DNA of 64,000 nucleotides, taken from FEN-1219 sp963817615 (GTDB lineage: Bacteria; Pseudomonadota; Gammaproteobacteria; Steroidobacterales; Rariloculaceae). Position 1 is the first letter of the stretch. Each line of letters opens with the position of its first letter. The notes under the pieces were generated by a model. That model did no database searches. It was not told the DNA's origin and saw only the letters and a list, made by a program, of their open reading frames with translations. The translations under genes were made by a program, and so were the position numbers. Shown one piece after another: positions 26,882 through 35,602 of the stretch. The DNA lies in assembly GCA_963817615.1 (NCBI GenBank), contig CAWFPH010000003.1, positions 1,364,001 through 1,428,000 on the forward strand. The letters are read 5' to 3'.

Positions 26882-28591
26882 ATGGCGGGCCTTCTGTCGA
26901 AACAGCGCATCGTCGCCGGGCCGACGTTCAATCGTTGGCTCGTCGCACCCGCTTCGATCGCGATCCATCTGTGCATCGGCTCCGTCTACGCCTGGAGCAT
27001 CTACAACCCGGTGCTCGCGCGCGCACGAGGCGTCGTCGCGCCGGCGGCGGAGGATTGGCTGCTCTCTTCCGTCGTCCCGATCTTCACGGTGGCGATCGTG
27101 TTCCTCGGGCTCGCCGCGGCGATCGCGGGCAAATGGCTCGAGGACGTTGGGCCGCGCGTCGTCGGCACGGTCGCCGCAATCTGCTGGGGCGGCGGTTATT
27201 TGATCGGCGGTGCCGGCATCCTGCTGCACCAGTTACCTCTCGTATATCTCGGCTACGGCGCGATCGGCGGCTGCGGCTTAGGATTGGGCTACGTGTCGCC
27301 CGTGAGCACGTTACTGCGCTGGTTTCCGGATCGGCGCGGCATGGCCACGGGTCTGGCGATCATGGGATTCGGCGGCGGCGCGATCATTGCGGCACCGCTG
27401 CAGCGTCACCTGATCCGGCTTTTCTATCGGGCGCCGGACTATTTGGGCACCGTCGATCAGGTTCGGCTCGTGACCGAAGCCGGGCGGCGCTTCGCCGAGG
27501 TCGGCGGTGCGATGCACGAGGTCGTCGTGGTCGGAGCGAACGACGTCGCGGGCATGATCGTGCGCGGCGCACAGGGCGTCTACGCGGTCGGCACGGGCAA
27601 CACCGGTGTGGCCCAAACCTTCATCACGCTCGGGTTGATCTATCTCGTCGTGATGCTGGTGGCCGCCTTCTCGTACCGCTTGCCGGCACCGGGCTGGAAG
27701 CCGGCGGGCTGGTCGCCGCCCGACGTCGCGCACCGCGCGAAGCGCATGATCAGCAGCCGCAACGTGCACATCGACCAGGCCCTCAAGACGCGCCAGTTCT
27801 ACCAGCTCTGGATCGTGCTCTGCTTCAACGTGACGGCCGGAATCGGCGTGCTCAGCGTCGCGCAGACGATGATGACCGAGATCTTCGGCACCACCCTGCC
27901 TCGCATCGTCGACGGCGAGTTCGCGGCGACCTACGTCGCCATGATCAGCGTGTTCAACATGCTCGGCCGCTTCTTCTGGGCGAGCGCGTCCGACTACATC
28001 GGCCGGCGCAACACGTACTGGCTGTTCTTCGCGCTCGGCATCGTGCTGTACCTGTCGATTCCCCTGGTCGCGCAGCGCGTGAGCGCGAACCCATCGGTGG
28101 TATGGCTCGTGTATTTCTACGCCGCCACGATGATCATCTTCACGATGTACGGCGGCGGTTTCGCGACGATTCCCGCCTATCTCGCCGACGTGTTCGGCAC
28201 GCGCTACGTCGGCGGCATCCACGGGCGGCTGCTCACGGCCTGGAGCGTGGCCGGCGTGCTCGGCCCGCTCGCGATCACGCAGCTGCGAGCCCGGGCGCTC
28301 GACTCGGCGATTCGGGAGCTCGCCGCGCGCGTCGATCCCCAGCGCTTCCAACAAGCGTTCGGGGCGGGCTTGAGCCAGCTCGACCAGCTCGTGCGCCAAC
28401 AGACGGTCACGATCGGCAAGCTCATGGAGATCGCTCCGGCCGGCACGGTGGACCCAACGCCGAGCTTGTACAATCTCACGATGTACCTCATGGCAGCCCT
28501 GCTCGCGATTGCGCTCGTCGCGAATGCGCTGATGCGCCCGGTCGATGCGCGCCATCATTTGGGCGATACCGAGGCCGTGGAAGCGGGTTGA
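26882..28591 (+). CDS. OFA-family MFS transporter (oxalate/formate antiporter-like)
   Basis: A 569-residue membrane protein. The start ATG follows GGGGGGAG. The N-terminus has the OFA signature WLVAPASIAIHLCIGSVYAWSIYNPV, then LGLGYVSPVSTLLRWFPDRRGMATGLAIMGFGGGAIIAAPL, typical of oxalate/formate and monocarboxylate antiporters. About twelve helices are present, with a longer than usual central loop (about residues 190-300). Substrate not known; a monocarboxylate is likely. The dipeptidase gene begins two bases after its stop. Confidence 0.87.
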   Translation: MAGLLSKQRIVAGPTFNRWLVAPASIAIHLCIGSVYAWSIYNPVLARARGVVAPAAEDWLLSSVVPIFTVAIVFLGLAAAIAGKWLEDVGPRVVGTVAAICWGGGYLIGGAGILLHQLPLVYLGYGAIGGCGLGLGYVSPVSTLLRWFPDRRGMATGLAIMGFGGGAIIAAPLQRHLIRLFYRAPDYLGTVDQVRLVTEAGRRFAEVGGAMHEVVVVGANDVAGMIVRGAQGVYAVGTGNTGVAQTFITLGLIYLVVMLVAAFSYRLPAPGWKPAGWSPPDVAHRAKRMISSRNVHIDQALKTRQFYQLWIVLCFNVTAGIGVLSVAQTMMTEIFGTTLPRIVDGEFAATYVAMISVFNMLGRFFWASASDYIGRRNTYWLFFALGIVLYLSIPLVAQRVSANPSVVWLVYFYAATMIIFTMYGGGFATIPAYLADVFGTRYVGGIHGRLLTAWSVAGVLGPLAITQLRARALDSAIRELAARVDPQRFQQAFGAGLSQLDQLVRQQTVTIGKLMEIAPAGTVDPTPSLYNLTMYLMAALLAIALVANALMRPVDARHHLGDTEAVEAG

Positions 28592-28593
28592 CG

Positions 28594-29868
28594 ATGCGAC
28601 ATCCAAGCTCGAAGGTTGCACGGCTTGGCGCCGCGCTCGGGACCGTCGCGGCGTGCGCCGTGCTCGCCGCGGGGGTCGAGCGCAGCGCGCTTGCGCAACC
28701 GAGCGGCGGGTCGCGGCCAGCCGCGCCGACCTTGCTCACGCTCGATACGCACGACGACATCCCGCTCGACTTCGCGACGTCGGCCGTCGACCCGCTCGAC
28801 GCCGACCTGCAAGTGAACCTCGAGAAGATGCGCCGCGGCGGCCTAGACGCCGGGTTCTTCATCGTGTTCGTGGAGCAGACCGAGCGGACCGAGCGCAACT
28901 ACCTCAAAGCCCGCGCCGACGCGCTCACGAAATTCGCGGCCATCCATCGCATGGCCGAGGATCTTTACCCCGACCGCATCGAGATCGCGTACACGGCCGC
29001 GGACGTGCGCCGCATTCACGCGGCGGGCAAGCTGGTCGCCGCGATCGGCATCGAGAACGGTTATGTGCTCGGCAAGAACCTCGAGATGCTCGACCGCTAC
29101 TACGCGCTCGGTGCTCGCTACGTGACCCTCGTGCACAACGGCGACGACGACCTCGCGCGGTCGGCGCAGCCGCGGCCCGAGCTCGGCGATCCCGTCGATT
29201 CCAAGCAAGGCGTCACGCCGCTCGGCGCGACCGCGATCGCACGCATGAACCGGCTCGGCATCATGGTCGACGTGTCGCACGGCTCGAAACAGACCGCGCT
29301 CGACGCGATCCGCCTATCGAAGGCGCCCGTGATCGCATCGCATTCGGGCGTCGCCGGCGTCACACCCCATCCGCGCAACATGGACGACGAAACGCTACTC
29401 GCGCTGCGCGACAACGGCGGGGTGATCCAGGTCGTGGCCTTCGACTCGTACGTCAAGGCGCAGCCCGAGGAGGAAGTCGCGGCGCTGAACGACCTGCGCA
29501 AGCAGTTCGCAGTGACCGACCGCGCAAGCCTGCTCGCGCTGCCTGCCGAGCGCCGCGCGGCGTACGACACAGGCCTCGCAATGATCAAGAAGCGCTGGCC
29601 GCCGGCCACGGTCCGGGACTTCGTCGACCACATCGACTATGCGGTCCGCCTGATCGGCGTCGACCACGTCGGCATCAGCTCCGACTTCGGCGGCGGCGGC
29701 GGCGTGGTCGGCTGGGCCGATGCGGCCGAGACCGGCAACGTTACGGCCGAGCTGCGCGCGCGCGGCTACAGCGAGCCGGACATCGAGAAGATTTGGAGCG
29801 GCAATCTGCTGCGCGTATGGAGCGAGGTCGAGCGGGTCGCGGCGCGCCTGCGCGCCGCACAACACTGA
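28594..29868 (+). CDS. Exported M19-family dipeptidase (membrane dipeptidase-like)
   Basis: A 424-residue zinc hydrolase with a signal peptide (ALGTVAACAVLAAGVE... ALAQ). Expected metal ligands are visible: His and Asp in LDTHDDI, Glu in IGIENGYV, His in VDVSHGSK, His in VIASHSGV and Asp in GISSDFGG. M19 enzymes cleave dipeptides, often with D-residues at the C-terminal position. The frame is open far upstream, but that part overlaps the transporter gene; the ATG at 28594 begins the signal peptide. Likely co-transcribed with the OFA transporter. Confidence 0.92.
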   Translation: MRHPSSKVARLGAALGTVAACAVLAAGVERSALAQPSGGSRPAAPTLLTLDTHDDIPLDFATSAVDPLDADLQVNLEKMRRGGLDAGFFIVFVEQTERTERNYLKARADALTKFAAIHRMAEDLYPDRIEIAYTAADVRRIHAAGKLVAAIGIENGYVLGKNLEMLDRYYALGARYVTLVHNGDDDLARSAQPRPELGDPVDSKQGVTPLGATAIARMNRLGIMVDVSHGSKQTALDAIRLSKAPVIASHSGVAGVTPHPRNMDDETLLALRDNGGVIQVVAFDSYVKAQPEEEVAALNDLRKQFAVTDRASLLALPAERRAAYDTGLAMIKKRWPPATVRDFVDHIDYAVRLIGVDHVGISSDFGGGGGVVGWADAAETGNVTAELRARGYSEPDIEKIWSGNLLRVWSEVERVAARLRAAQH

Positions 29869-29875
29869 TTTCGCG

Positions 29876-30892
29876 CTACGTCGCCGCGCCTTCGCGCGGC
29901 GGCACGTTCCAGACGCTCGTTTGCCGCAGCGCGTCGGCCACGCGTCCGGTCCGTTCGAGGCGCGTCGGCTGATTCGCATAGTAGGCCTTCTCGAAGCTCT
30001 GGCCCGGCTGACGCAACACCACACCGAGCGCGACCGGCATCTCCGGCGGCGCCATCGCGAGCAGCAACTGCGCGAGCACGCGGTTGCCCTCGTCGTGCAC
30101 GAGCACGTCGTTCGGCCGCGCCTTCGCATCGATCACTTGCAGCGTCATCGTCTTGGCGTCGAACGCGAGCCCCTTCGCACCGTCCGCACCGAACACGAGC
30201 GGCTCGCCGTGCCGCACGCGAACCTGGGTGTCGGCCACCTTGTCGCGATCCGTGAATGAGTTGTAGACGCCGTCGTTGTAGACGATGCAGTTCTGGAAGA
30301 TCTCGACGAACGCGGCGCCCTCGAAACCGTGCGCGGCCTCGAGCACGCTGCCGAGGCCGGTCTTGTCCACGTCGATCGCGCGTGCGATGAAGCGTGCGCC
30401 CGCGCCGAGCGCGAACGCACCCGGCGACACCGGCGAATCGAACGAGCCGTTCGGGCTCGACGGCGTGCGCGTGCCAAGCCGCGAGGTCGGCGAGTACTGC
30501 CCCTTCGTGAGGCCGTAGACCTCGTTGTTGAACAGCAAGATCTTGAAGCCGACGTTGCGGCGCAACGCGTGCAGCAGATGGTTGCCGCCGATCGAAAGCC
30601 CATCGCCGTCGCCGGTCACGACCCAGACATCGAGCTCCGGATTGGCGAGCTTCAACCCGGTCGCCACCGCGGGGGCGCGGCCATGAATCGTATGGAAGCC
30701 GTAGGTTTCGACGTAGTACGGGAAGCGCGCTGCACAGCCTATCCCTGAGACGAACACGGTTTTCTCGGGCACCGCACCGACGTCGGCGAGTGCGCGTGTC
30801 ACGGACTTGAGCACGGCATAATCGCCGCAGCCGGGGCACCAGCGAACCTCTTGCGAGGACGCGAAATCCTTGGCTTGTAGTTGCGCACTCAT
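29876..30892 (-). CDS. korB: 2-oxoacid:ferredoxin oxidoreductase, beta subunit
   Basis: KorB carries thiamine diphosphate and the catalytic [4Fe-4S] cluster that oxidatively decarboxylates 2-oxoacids with ferredoxin. The 338-residue product has the cysteine motif WCPGCGDYAVL and GIGCAARFP, the thiamine-binding GDGDGLSIGGNH, and the substrate-region SPTSRLGTRTPSSP. Its ATG overlaps the korA stop (ATGA). The likeliest substrate is 2-oxoglutarate, though pyruvate or branched 2-oxoacids cannot be ruled out. Confidence 0.93.
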   Translation of the reverse strand: MSAQLQAKDFASSQEVRWCPGCGDYAVLKSVTRALADVGAVPEKTVFVSGIGCAARFPYYVETYGFHTIHGRAPAVATGLKLANPELDVWVVTGDGDGLSIGGNHLLHALRRNVGFKILLFNNEVYGLTKGQYSPTSRLGTRTPSSPNGSFDSPVSPGAFALGAGARFIARAIDVDKTGLGSVLEAAHGFEGAAFVEIFQNCIVYNDGVYNSFTDRDKVADTQVRVRHGEPLVFGADGAKGLAFDAKTMTLQVIDAKARPNDVLVHDEGNRVLAQLLLAMAPPEMPVALGVVLRQPGQSFEKAYYANQPTRLERTGRVADALRQTSVWNVPPREGAAT

Positions 30893-32772
30893 GCGCGTTC
30901 TCCTCGCGCCACTTTCGGCGCGGCTCGCAGCGTCGTGGTTCCGAGCAAGCTGCGGATCTTCTGGACCAGCTCGCCGATCTGGAACGGCTGCCCCGTCACC
31001 TTGTTGAGCTGAACGACCTCGACGCCGAGCTTGTCTCGCAGCAACGTCGCGAGCTGCCCCATGTTCATCTCCGGCACGAGAATACGATCGAACCCGCGCA
31101 GCAGCTCGCCGAGATTCTCCGGCAACGGACTCAGGTAGCGAATATGGATGTGACTCACGCGCTCATTCGCCGGCATTGCGCGCACGGCCTGATACAGCGC
31201 ACCGTAGGTGGAGCCCCAGCCTACGACCGCGAGCGCGCCCTGCTCGGGGCCGATCTCGACCTTCTGCGGCGGTATGAACTTCCCGACCGCAGCGACCTTG
31301 TTCGCCCGCAGCTCGGTCATCGCTTGATGATTCTGCGCGTCGTAGGAGATGTTGCCCGTGCGGATGTCCTTCTCGAGGCCGCCGATGCGATGCATCAAAC
31401 CCGGCGTGCCCGGGGTCACCCACGGCCGCCCGAGCGTGTCCGGGTTGCGGTTGAAGATCACCGAGCCGACGTCCTCACCCACGTTGCGCGGGCCGGGGGA
31501 CTGGGTCTCGATGCGCGGGACCTCGTCGAGGTTCGGCAAGCGCCACGGCTCCGCGGCGTTCGCGAGGTAACCGTCCGTGAGCAGCATGACCGGCGTCATG
31601 TGCCGCAGCGCGATGCGCACCGCCTCGATCGCGACCTCGAAGCAGTCGCTCGGACTGCGAGCCGCGAGCACCGGAACCGGCGCATCGGCGTTGCGGCCGT
31701 ACACCGCCTGATAGAGGTCGGATTGCTCCGTCTTCGTGGGCAGGCCCGTCGATGGGCCGCCGCGCTGCGAATCGACGATCACGAGCGGCAGCTCGGCGTT
31801 GATTGCAAGCCCGATTGCCTCGGTCTTGAGCGCGATGCCGGGCCCGGAGCTCGACGTGACGCCGATCGCTCCGCCGTACGAGGCGCCGAGCGCGGCACAA
31901 ATCGCAGCGATCTCGTCTTCCGCTTGGAACGTGCCGACGCCGAGATGACCGTAGCGCGCAAGCTGGTGCAGCAGCGGCGAGGCCGGCGTAATCGGATACG
32001 AGCAGAAGATCACCTTCCGATCCGCGAGCTCGCCGGCGGCCGCCAACCCGAGCGCGAGCGCCTCGCTGCCGCGTATGCCGCGGTACTCGCCCGGCGGAAA
32101 CTGCGCCGTCCGCGTATCGATGTGCGGCACGGCAGCCGCAAGCTCGGCGGTCTCGCCGTACGCGTGCCCCGCGCGCAGCGCCGCCAGGTTGGCGTCACGC
32201 ACGGTGGCGTCCTTGGCGAAGCGCTTCGTGATCCAGCTTTCGATCGTCGCGACGTCGCGGCCGAACATCCATTGCACGAGGCCGAGCGCCCAAAAGTTCT
32301 TGCAGCGACCCGCATCGCTCTTGCTCATCCCGAACGGTGCGACGGCCTCGAGCGTATGCGCGGTGATGTCGACCTCGACCACTTGATAGCCGTCGAGCGC
32401 ACCGGTCTTGCGCGGATCTTCCTTGTAGCCGGCCTTGGACAGGCCGCGACTCGTGAAGCTGTCGACGTTCAGAATGATCAGCGCGTTCGGCGCGATCAGC
32501 GGCAGGTTGACCTTCAGCGCCGCCGGGTTGAACGCGACGAGCACTTGCGGGGCGTCGCCGGCCGTGGTGATCGGCCGCGCACCCAAGTGAATCTGGTAGG
32601 CCGACACGCCGTAGGTCGTGCCGGCCGGCGCGCGAATCTCGGCGGGATAATCGGGAAACGTCGCAAAGTCGTTTCCCGCGAGCGCCGTGGCCGCGACGAA
32701 TTGCGTGCCCATGAGCTGCACTCCGTCCCCGGAGTCGCCCGCAAAACGCACCACTACTGACTGCGATTCCAT
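30889..32772 (-). CDS. korA: 2-oxoacid:ferredoxin oxidoreductase, fused gamma-alpha subunit
   Basis: The 627-residue product fuses the gamma domain at its N-terminus (VVVRFAGDSGDGVQLMGTQF) to the alpha domain (from about residue 205, AAGELADRKVIFCSYPITPASPLLH), which holds SSGPGIALKTEAIGLA and GGPSTGLPTKTEQSDL. This fused arrangement is common in aerobic proteobacteria and actinobacteria. With KorB it forms an (alpha-gamma)beta enzyme passing electrons to a ferredoxin; two ferredoxin genes lie just across the divergent promoter. Confidence 0.94.
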   Translation of the reverse strand: MESQSVVVRFAGDSGDGVQLMGTQFVAATALAGNDFATFPDYPAEIRAPAGTTYGVSAYQIHLGARPITTAGDAPQVLVAFNPAALKVNLPLIAPNALIILNVDSFTSRGLSKAGYKEDPRKTGALDGYQVVEVDITAHTLEAVAPFGMSKSDAGRCKNFWALGLVQWMFGRDVATIESWITKRFAKDATVRDANLAALRAGHAYGETAELAAAVPHIDTRTAQFPPGEYRGIRGSEALALGLAAAGELADRKVIFCSYPITPASPLLHQLARYGHLGVGTFQAEDEIAAICAALGASYGGAIGVTSSSGPGIALKTEAIGLAINAELPLVIVDSQRGGPSTGLPTKTEQSDLYQAVYGRNADAPVPVLAARSPSDCFEVAIEAVRIALRHMTPVMLLTDGYLANAAEPWRLPNLDEVPRIETQSPGPRNVGEDVGSVIFNRNPDTLGRPWVTPGTPGLMHRIGGLEKDIRTGNISYDAQNHQAMTELRANKVAAVGKFIPPQKVEIGPEQGALAVVGWGSTYGALYQAVRAMPANERVSHIHIRYLSPLPENLGELLRGFDRILVPEMNMGQLATLLRDKLGVEVVQLNKVTGQPFQIGELVQKIRSLLGTTTLRAAPKVARGERA

Positions 32773-33086
32773 GCTGCCACCGTCACGTCACTGCTCGGCG
32801 AGCTCGGCCTCGAGGCCGAGTGCGCCATCCGTCGTCGGCTTCCGGCACGCCGCCCGCCCGCGCCTCTCGAGTGCAGCGGAACAGCGAATTCGCGGCCGGG
32901 AGCTCGACGTCCGCTCCATTCGACGGGCCGGTGTGCCGTTCCGGTCGTGCCGATGATCCGCAACGGGCCGGTGCAAAGCGTGTCGAACGAGCAAGTGGGC
33001 AGGTATTATAGCGGGCCGGCTGAACCGGCAGACAATTCAAATGCATAAGCATATTTCACAAGCTCGAGTGGAACCCTCGCGGCCGC
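32773..33086. promoter_or_regulatory. Divergent region korA / ferredoxin, with korA promoter
   Basis: On the minus strand a perfect TATAAT (33010-33005) is preceded by TTGTCT (33035-33030) with a 19-base spacer. Transcription would begin near 32998 and leave a leader of about 225 bases before korA, unusually long in this compact genome. No riboswitch class or small ORF with coding character is recognised in it. A plus-strand promoter for the ferredoxin is not clear. Confidence 0.5.
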
Positions 33087-33407
33087 ATGCCTAAGGTCAC
33101 CTACGTCCAGCCGAACGGGAAAATCCGCGAGGTCCAGGCCCGCGCCGGCACCACGATCATGGAGTCGGCGGTCGACAACGACGTCGCCGGCATCGTCGCC
33201 GAGTGCGGGGGCTCGTGCTCGTGCGCGACCTGCCACGTCTACGTCGATCCCGCCTGGCTCGACAAGCTACCGCCTCCCGACGCCCAGGAGGACGGCATGC
33301 TCGATTGCGTGCTCGACCGGCGCGCAAACAGCCGGCTGAGCTGCCAGCTCGTGCTGCGCGACGATCTCGACGGCATCGTCGTGCGCGTGGCCGACGAGCA
33401 AATCTGA
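33087..33407 (+). CDS. [2Fe-2S] ferredoxin
   Basis: A 106-residue ferredoxin of the adrenodoxin/putidaredoxin/Isc type. Cluster ligands are in ECGGSCSCATCHVYV and a distal LSCQLVL. The C-terminus ends with GIVVRVADEQI. Such ferredoxins serve cytochrome P450s, ring hydroxylases or Fe-S assembly. Its position opposite korAB, and next to a second ferredoxin, suggests a role in electron transfer with KorAB, but 2Fe-2S proteins are not the usual partner. Confidence 0.92.
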   Translation: MPKVTYVQPNGKIREVQARAGTTIMESAVDNDVAGIVAECGGSCSCATCHVYVDPAWLDKLPPPDAQEDGMLDCVLDRRANSRLSCQLVLRDDLDGIVVRVADEQI

Positions 33408-33490
33408 CGCCGCTCTTTCGCGCTTGGAGCGCAGCCGCGTTTGTAGCAGAATTCCGCACTTTCGGATCGACCCGCGCGGGGTAATCAGCA

Positions 33491-33814
33491 ATGACGTTCG
33501 TCGTGACCGAGGCCTGCATCAAGTGCAAGTACACGGATTGTGTGGAGGTGTGCCCGGTCGATTGCTTCCACGAGGGCCCGAACATGCTCACGATCGATCC
33601 CGAGGAATGCATCGATTGCACGTTGTGCGAGCCCGAGTGCCCGGTCGACGCGATCTGCGCGGAGGACGACATTCCGGCAGGACAGGAGCAGTTCCTCGAG
33701 CTCAACAAGGAGCTTTCGAAGGACTGGCCCGTGCTGACGAAAGCCAAGAGTCCACCGCCGGACGCCGACGACTGGAAGGACGTCAAGGAAAAGCTGAAGT
33801 ACCTCGAGCGTTGA
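33491..33814 (+). CDS. fdxA: Ferredoxin FdxA, 7Fe type
   Basis: A 107-residue ferredoxin of the Azotobacter FdI class with one [3Fe-4S] and one [4Fe-4S] cluster: CIKCKYTDCVEVCPVDCF followed by ECIDCTLCEPECPVDAI. The C-terminal extension (LNKELSKDWPVLTKAKSPPPD) is typical. It is a plausible low-potential electron acceptor for KorAB. It is 83 bp after the [2Fe-2S] ferredoxin. Confidence 0.95.
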   Translation: MTFVVTEACIKCKYTDCVEVCPVDCFHEGPNMLTIDPEECIDCTLCEPECPVDAICAEDDIPAGQEQFLELNKELSKDWPVLTKAKSPPPDADDWKDVKEKLKYLER

Positions 33815-33839
33815 CGAGCGGCTCGCGCCGCCGGGCCGC

Positions 33840-35438
33840 TCAGACCTGCTTCTTCAGCGGCAGCAGATTCAGTAGGAACTCGATCGCGCGCTGGCGAAAC
33901 CCCTTGGCGGGCTGGCGTTTGAGCTCGGTGCTGCCGTCCGACCAGTGCAGCCAGCCGTCGTCATCGAGCGTCACTCGCCACGCGTTCGCGGGCGCCATGT
34001 CGCGCTCGATCAACTCCTTCAGCTTCCCGGCCAGCGCCGCGCTGTCGGTTGCGACGCCGACCTCCGTGTTGAGCAGCATCGATCGCGGGTCGACGTTCGG
34101 CGAGCCGATGAAGGCGCGCTCGCCGTCGATCACGACCGCCTTCGCGTGCAGCCCTAGCGCATTGACGGACGCGGGCGGCGTGACGTAGAAGCCGAGCGCG
34201 GCGGCATCGGCCCGCAGCTCGTACAGCTCGACCCCGGCGGCCAGAACGGCGCGCCGCCAGCGCTTGTAGCCGGTATGCGCGATGATCTGATTGTTCGTCG
34301 CGAGCGAGTTCGTGACGATCGCCACGCGCACGCCGCGCGCGGTGAGCTCGCGCAACAAATCGCGAAAGTCGCGGTCGGGAATGAAATACGGCGAGCTGAT
34401 GAGGACCTCGTGCTGGGCGCTGCCGACGAGCGTCTTGAACTGCGCATACAGCGGCGAGCGCCCGCGGTCGTCGAGACCGGGCGGATCGTAGTAGAGCTCC
34501 GCCGGACCGGCCGAGAACGACCCCAGGAGCGAGTCGAGATAGTCGTTCCAGTCCGCGCGCTCGAGCGGAAAGGACTCGAGCAGGGTCGCGCTACTCGCGA
34601 CGGCCGCCACGAGACCGGCTTTGGTGGCCGCGAGCTCTTGCCTGACCTGACCGCGTAATGCGCGCACGGGATACGTGCGCGCGGCATTCCAGTACACATC
34701 GAACGACCGCGACACTTGCGGGACGACGGGCCCTGCCAGCAGCACGTCGAGGTCGTTCTGCACGAACGGCCGGTACAGACCGAAGTACCGATCGCCGATG
34801 TTGCGGCCGCCGACGATCGCGAAGCGGTTGTCGGCGATGAAGGTCTTGTTGTGCATGCGGTGATTCAGCACGTTCGAGCGCGACAGGAACTCGATCCCCA
34901 TGGACAGCCGCCACCGACGCGCGGCCCATGGATTGAAGACCCGCACCTCGATCAGCGGATGCGCGTCGAGCTTCACGACGTCCTCACGCGCGAGCACGCT
35001 CAAGTCGTCGAGCAATAGGCGCACTCTCACGCCGCGGTCCGCGGCGTCGAGCAGCCGCGCCGCGAGCAGATTCCCCGTCGCGTCGCTCTCCCAGATGAAG
35101 TACTGCACGTCGAGCGACGAGACCGCCTCGTCGGCCAGCGCGAGACGGGCTTCGAGCGCGCGTCGGCTGCGCTCGAGCAGCCAATACGCCGACTCTTCGG
35201 GCTCGAGCCGAGCCTCGATCCGTCGGTCGTAGTCGGCGAGCGTGCCGGTCGCGGCCGGCGGCAGAGCGTCGTCGACGGCCGAAGCATTGCGCCGGGGGAG
35301 GGTCGAGCAGGCGGACGATAGGCCCGCGGTCGCGACCATCGCGGCGGCGGCCAGCCGCCAGGCACGGCGGCACCGGCGGGGCGCCGGACTCGACGCACCG
35401 GAGCTCGTCCCGAATCCCCGACTCGCGAACCCTGCCAC
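33840..35438 (-). CDS. Phospholipase D-family protein (cardiolipin synthase C-like), lipoprotein
   Basis: A 532-residue protein with two HKD motifs: HNKTFIADNRFAIVGGRN (first half) and HAKAVVIDGERAFIGSPNVDPRS (second half). The N-terminus has a Tat- or Sec-like signal with a possible lipobox (GLSSAC). The segment SVQ-like LDVQYFIWESDATG matches ClsC-type enzymes, which make cardiolipin from phosphatidylglycerol and phosphatidylethanolamine. The start is a GTG at 35436-35438. The stop is 25 bases from the convergent fdxA. Confidence 0.85.
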   Translation of the reverse strand: MAGFASRGFGTSSGASSPAPRRCRRAWRLAAAAMVATAGLSSACSTLPRRNASAVDDALPPAATGTLADYDRRIEARLEPEESAYWLLERSRRALEARLALADEAVSSLDVQYFIWESDATGNLLAARLLDAADRGVRVRLLLDDLSVLAREDVVKLDAHPLIEVRVFNPWAARRWRLSMGIEFLSRSNVLNHRMHNKTFIADNRFAIVGGRNIGDRYFGLYRPFVQNDLDVLLAGPVVPQVSRSFDVYWNAARTYPVRALRGQVRQELAATKAGLVAAVASSATLLESFPLERADWNDYLDSLLGSFSAGPAELYYDPPGLDDRGRSPLYAQFKTLVGSAQHEVLISSPYFIPDRDFRDLLRELTARGVRVAIVTNSLATNNQIIAHTGYKRWRRAVLAAGVELYELRADAAALGFYVTPPASVNALGLHAKAVVIDGERAFIGSPNVDPRSMLLNTEVGVATDSAALAGKLKELIERDMAPANAWRVTLDDDGWLHWSDGSTELKRQPAKGFRQRAIEFLLNLLPLKKQV

Positions 35439-35602
35439 TGCCCAAACTCGTTGCTTATACTAGCGCGGCGCAGCGTACCTCGACCGTCCGCGGGGAACAA
35501 AGACGCGGGTCGATCTTCGGTGCGCGCCGAATCAGGTAGAAGACGCACACGACCGCTCCGCTCGAGCCGATCCTCGAGCCGAGCGCTCGGAAGGAGAATC
35601 CG

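Noticed and set aside
26935..28593. N-terminal extension of the M19 dipeptidase through the OFA transporter gene
   Set aside because: The extension is a shadow of the transporter; a signal peptide begins at the ATG at 28594.
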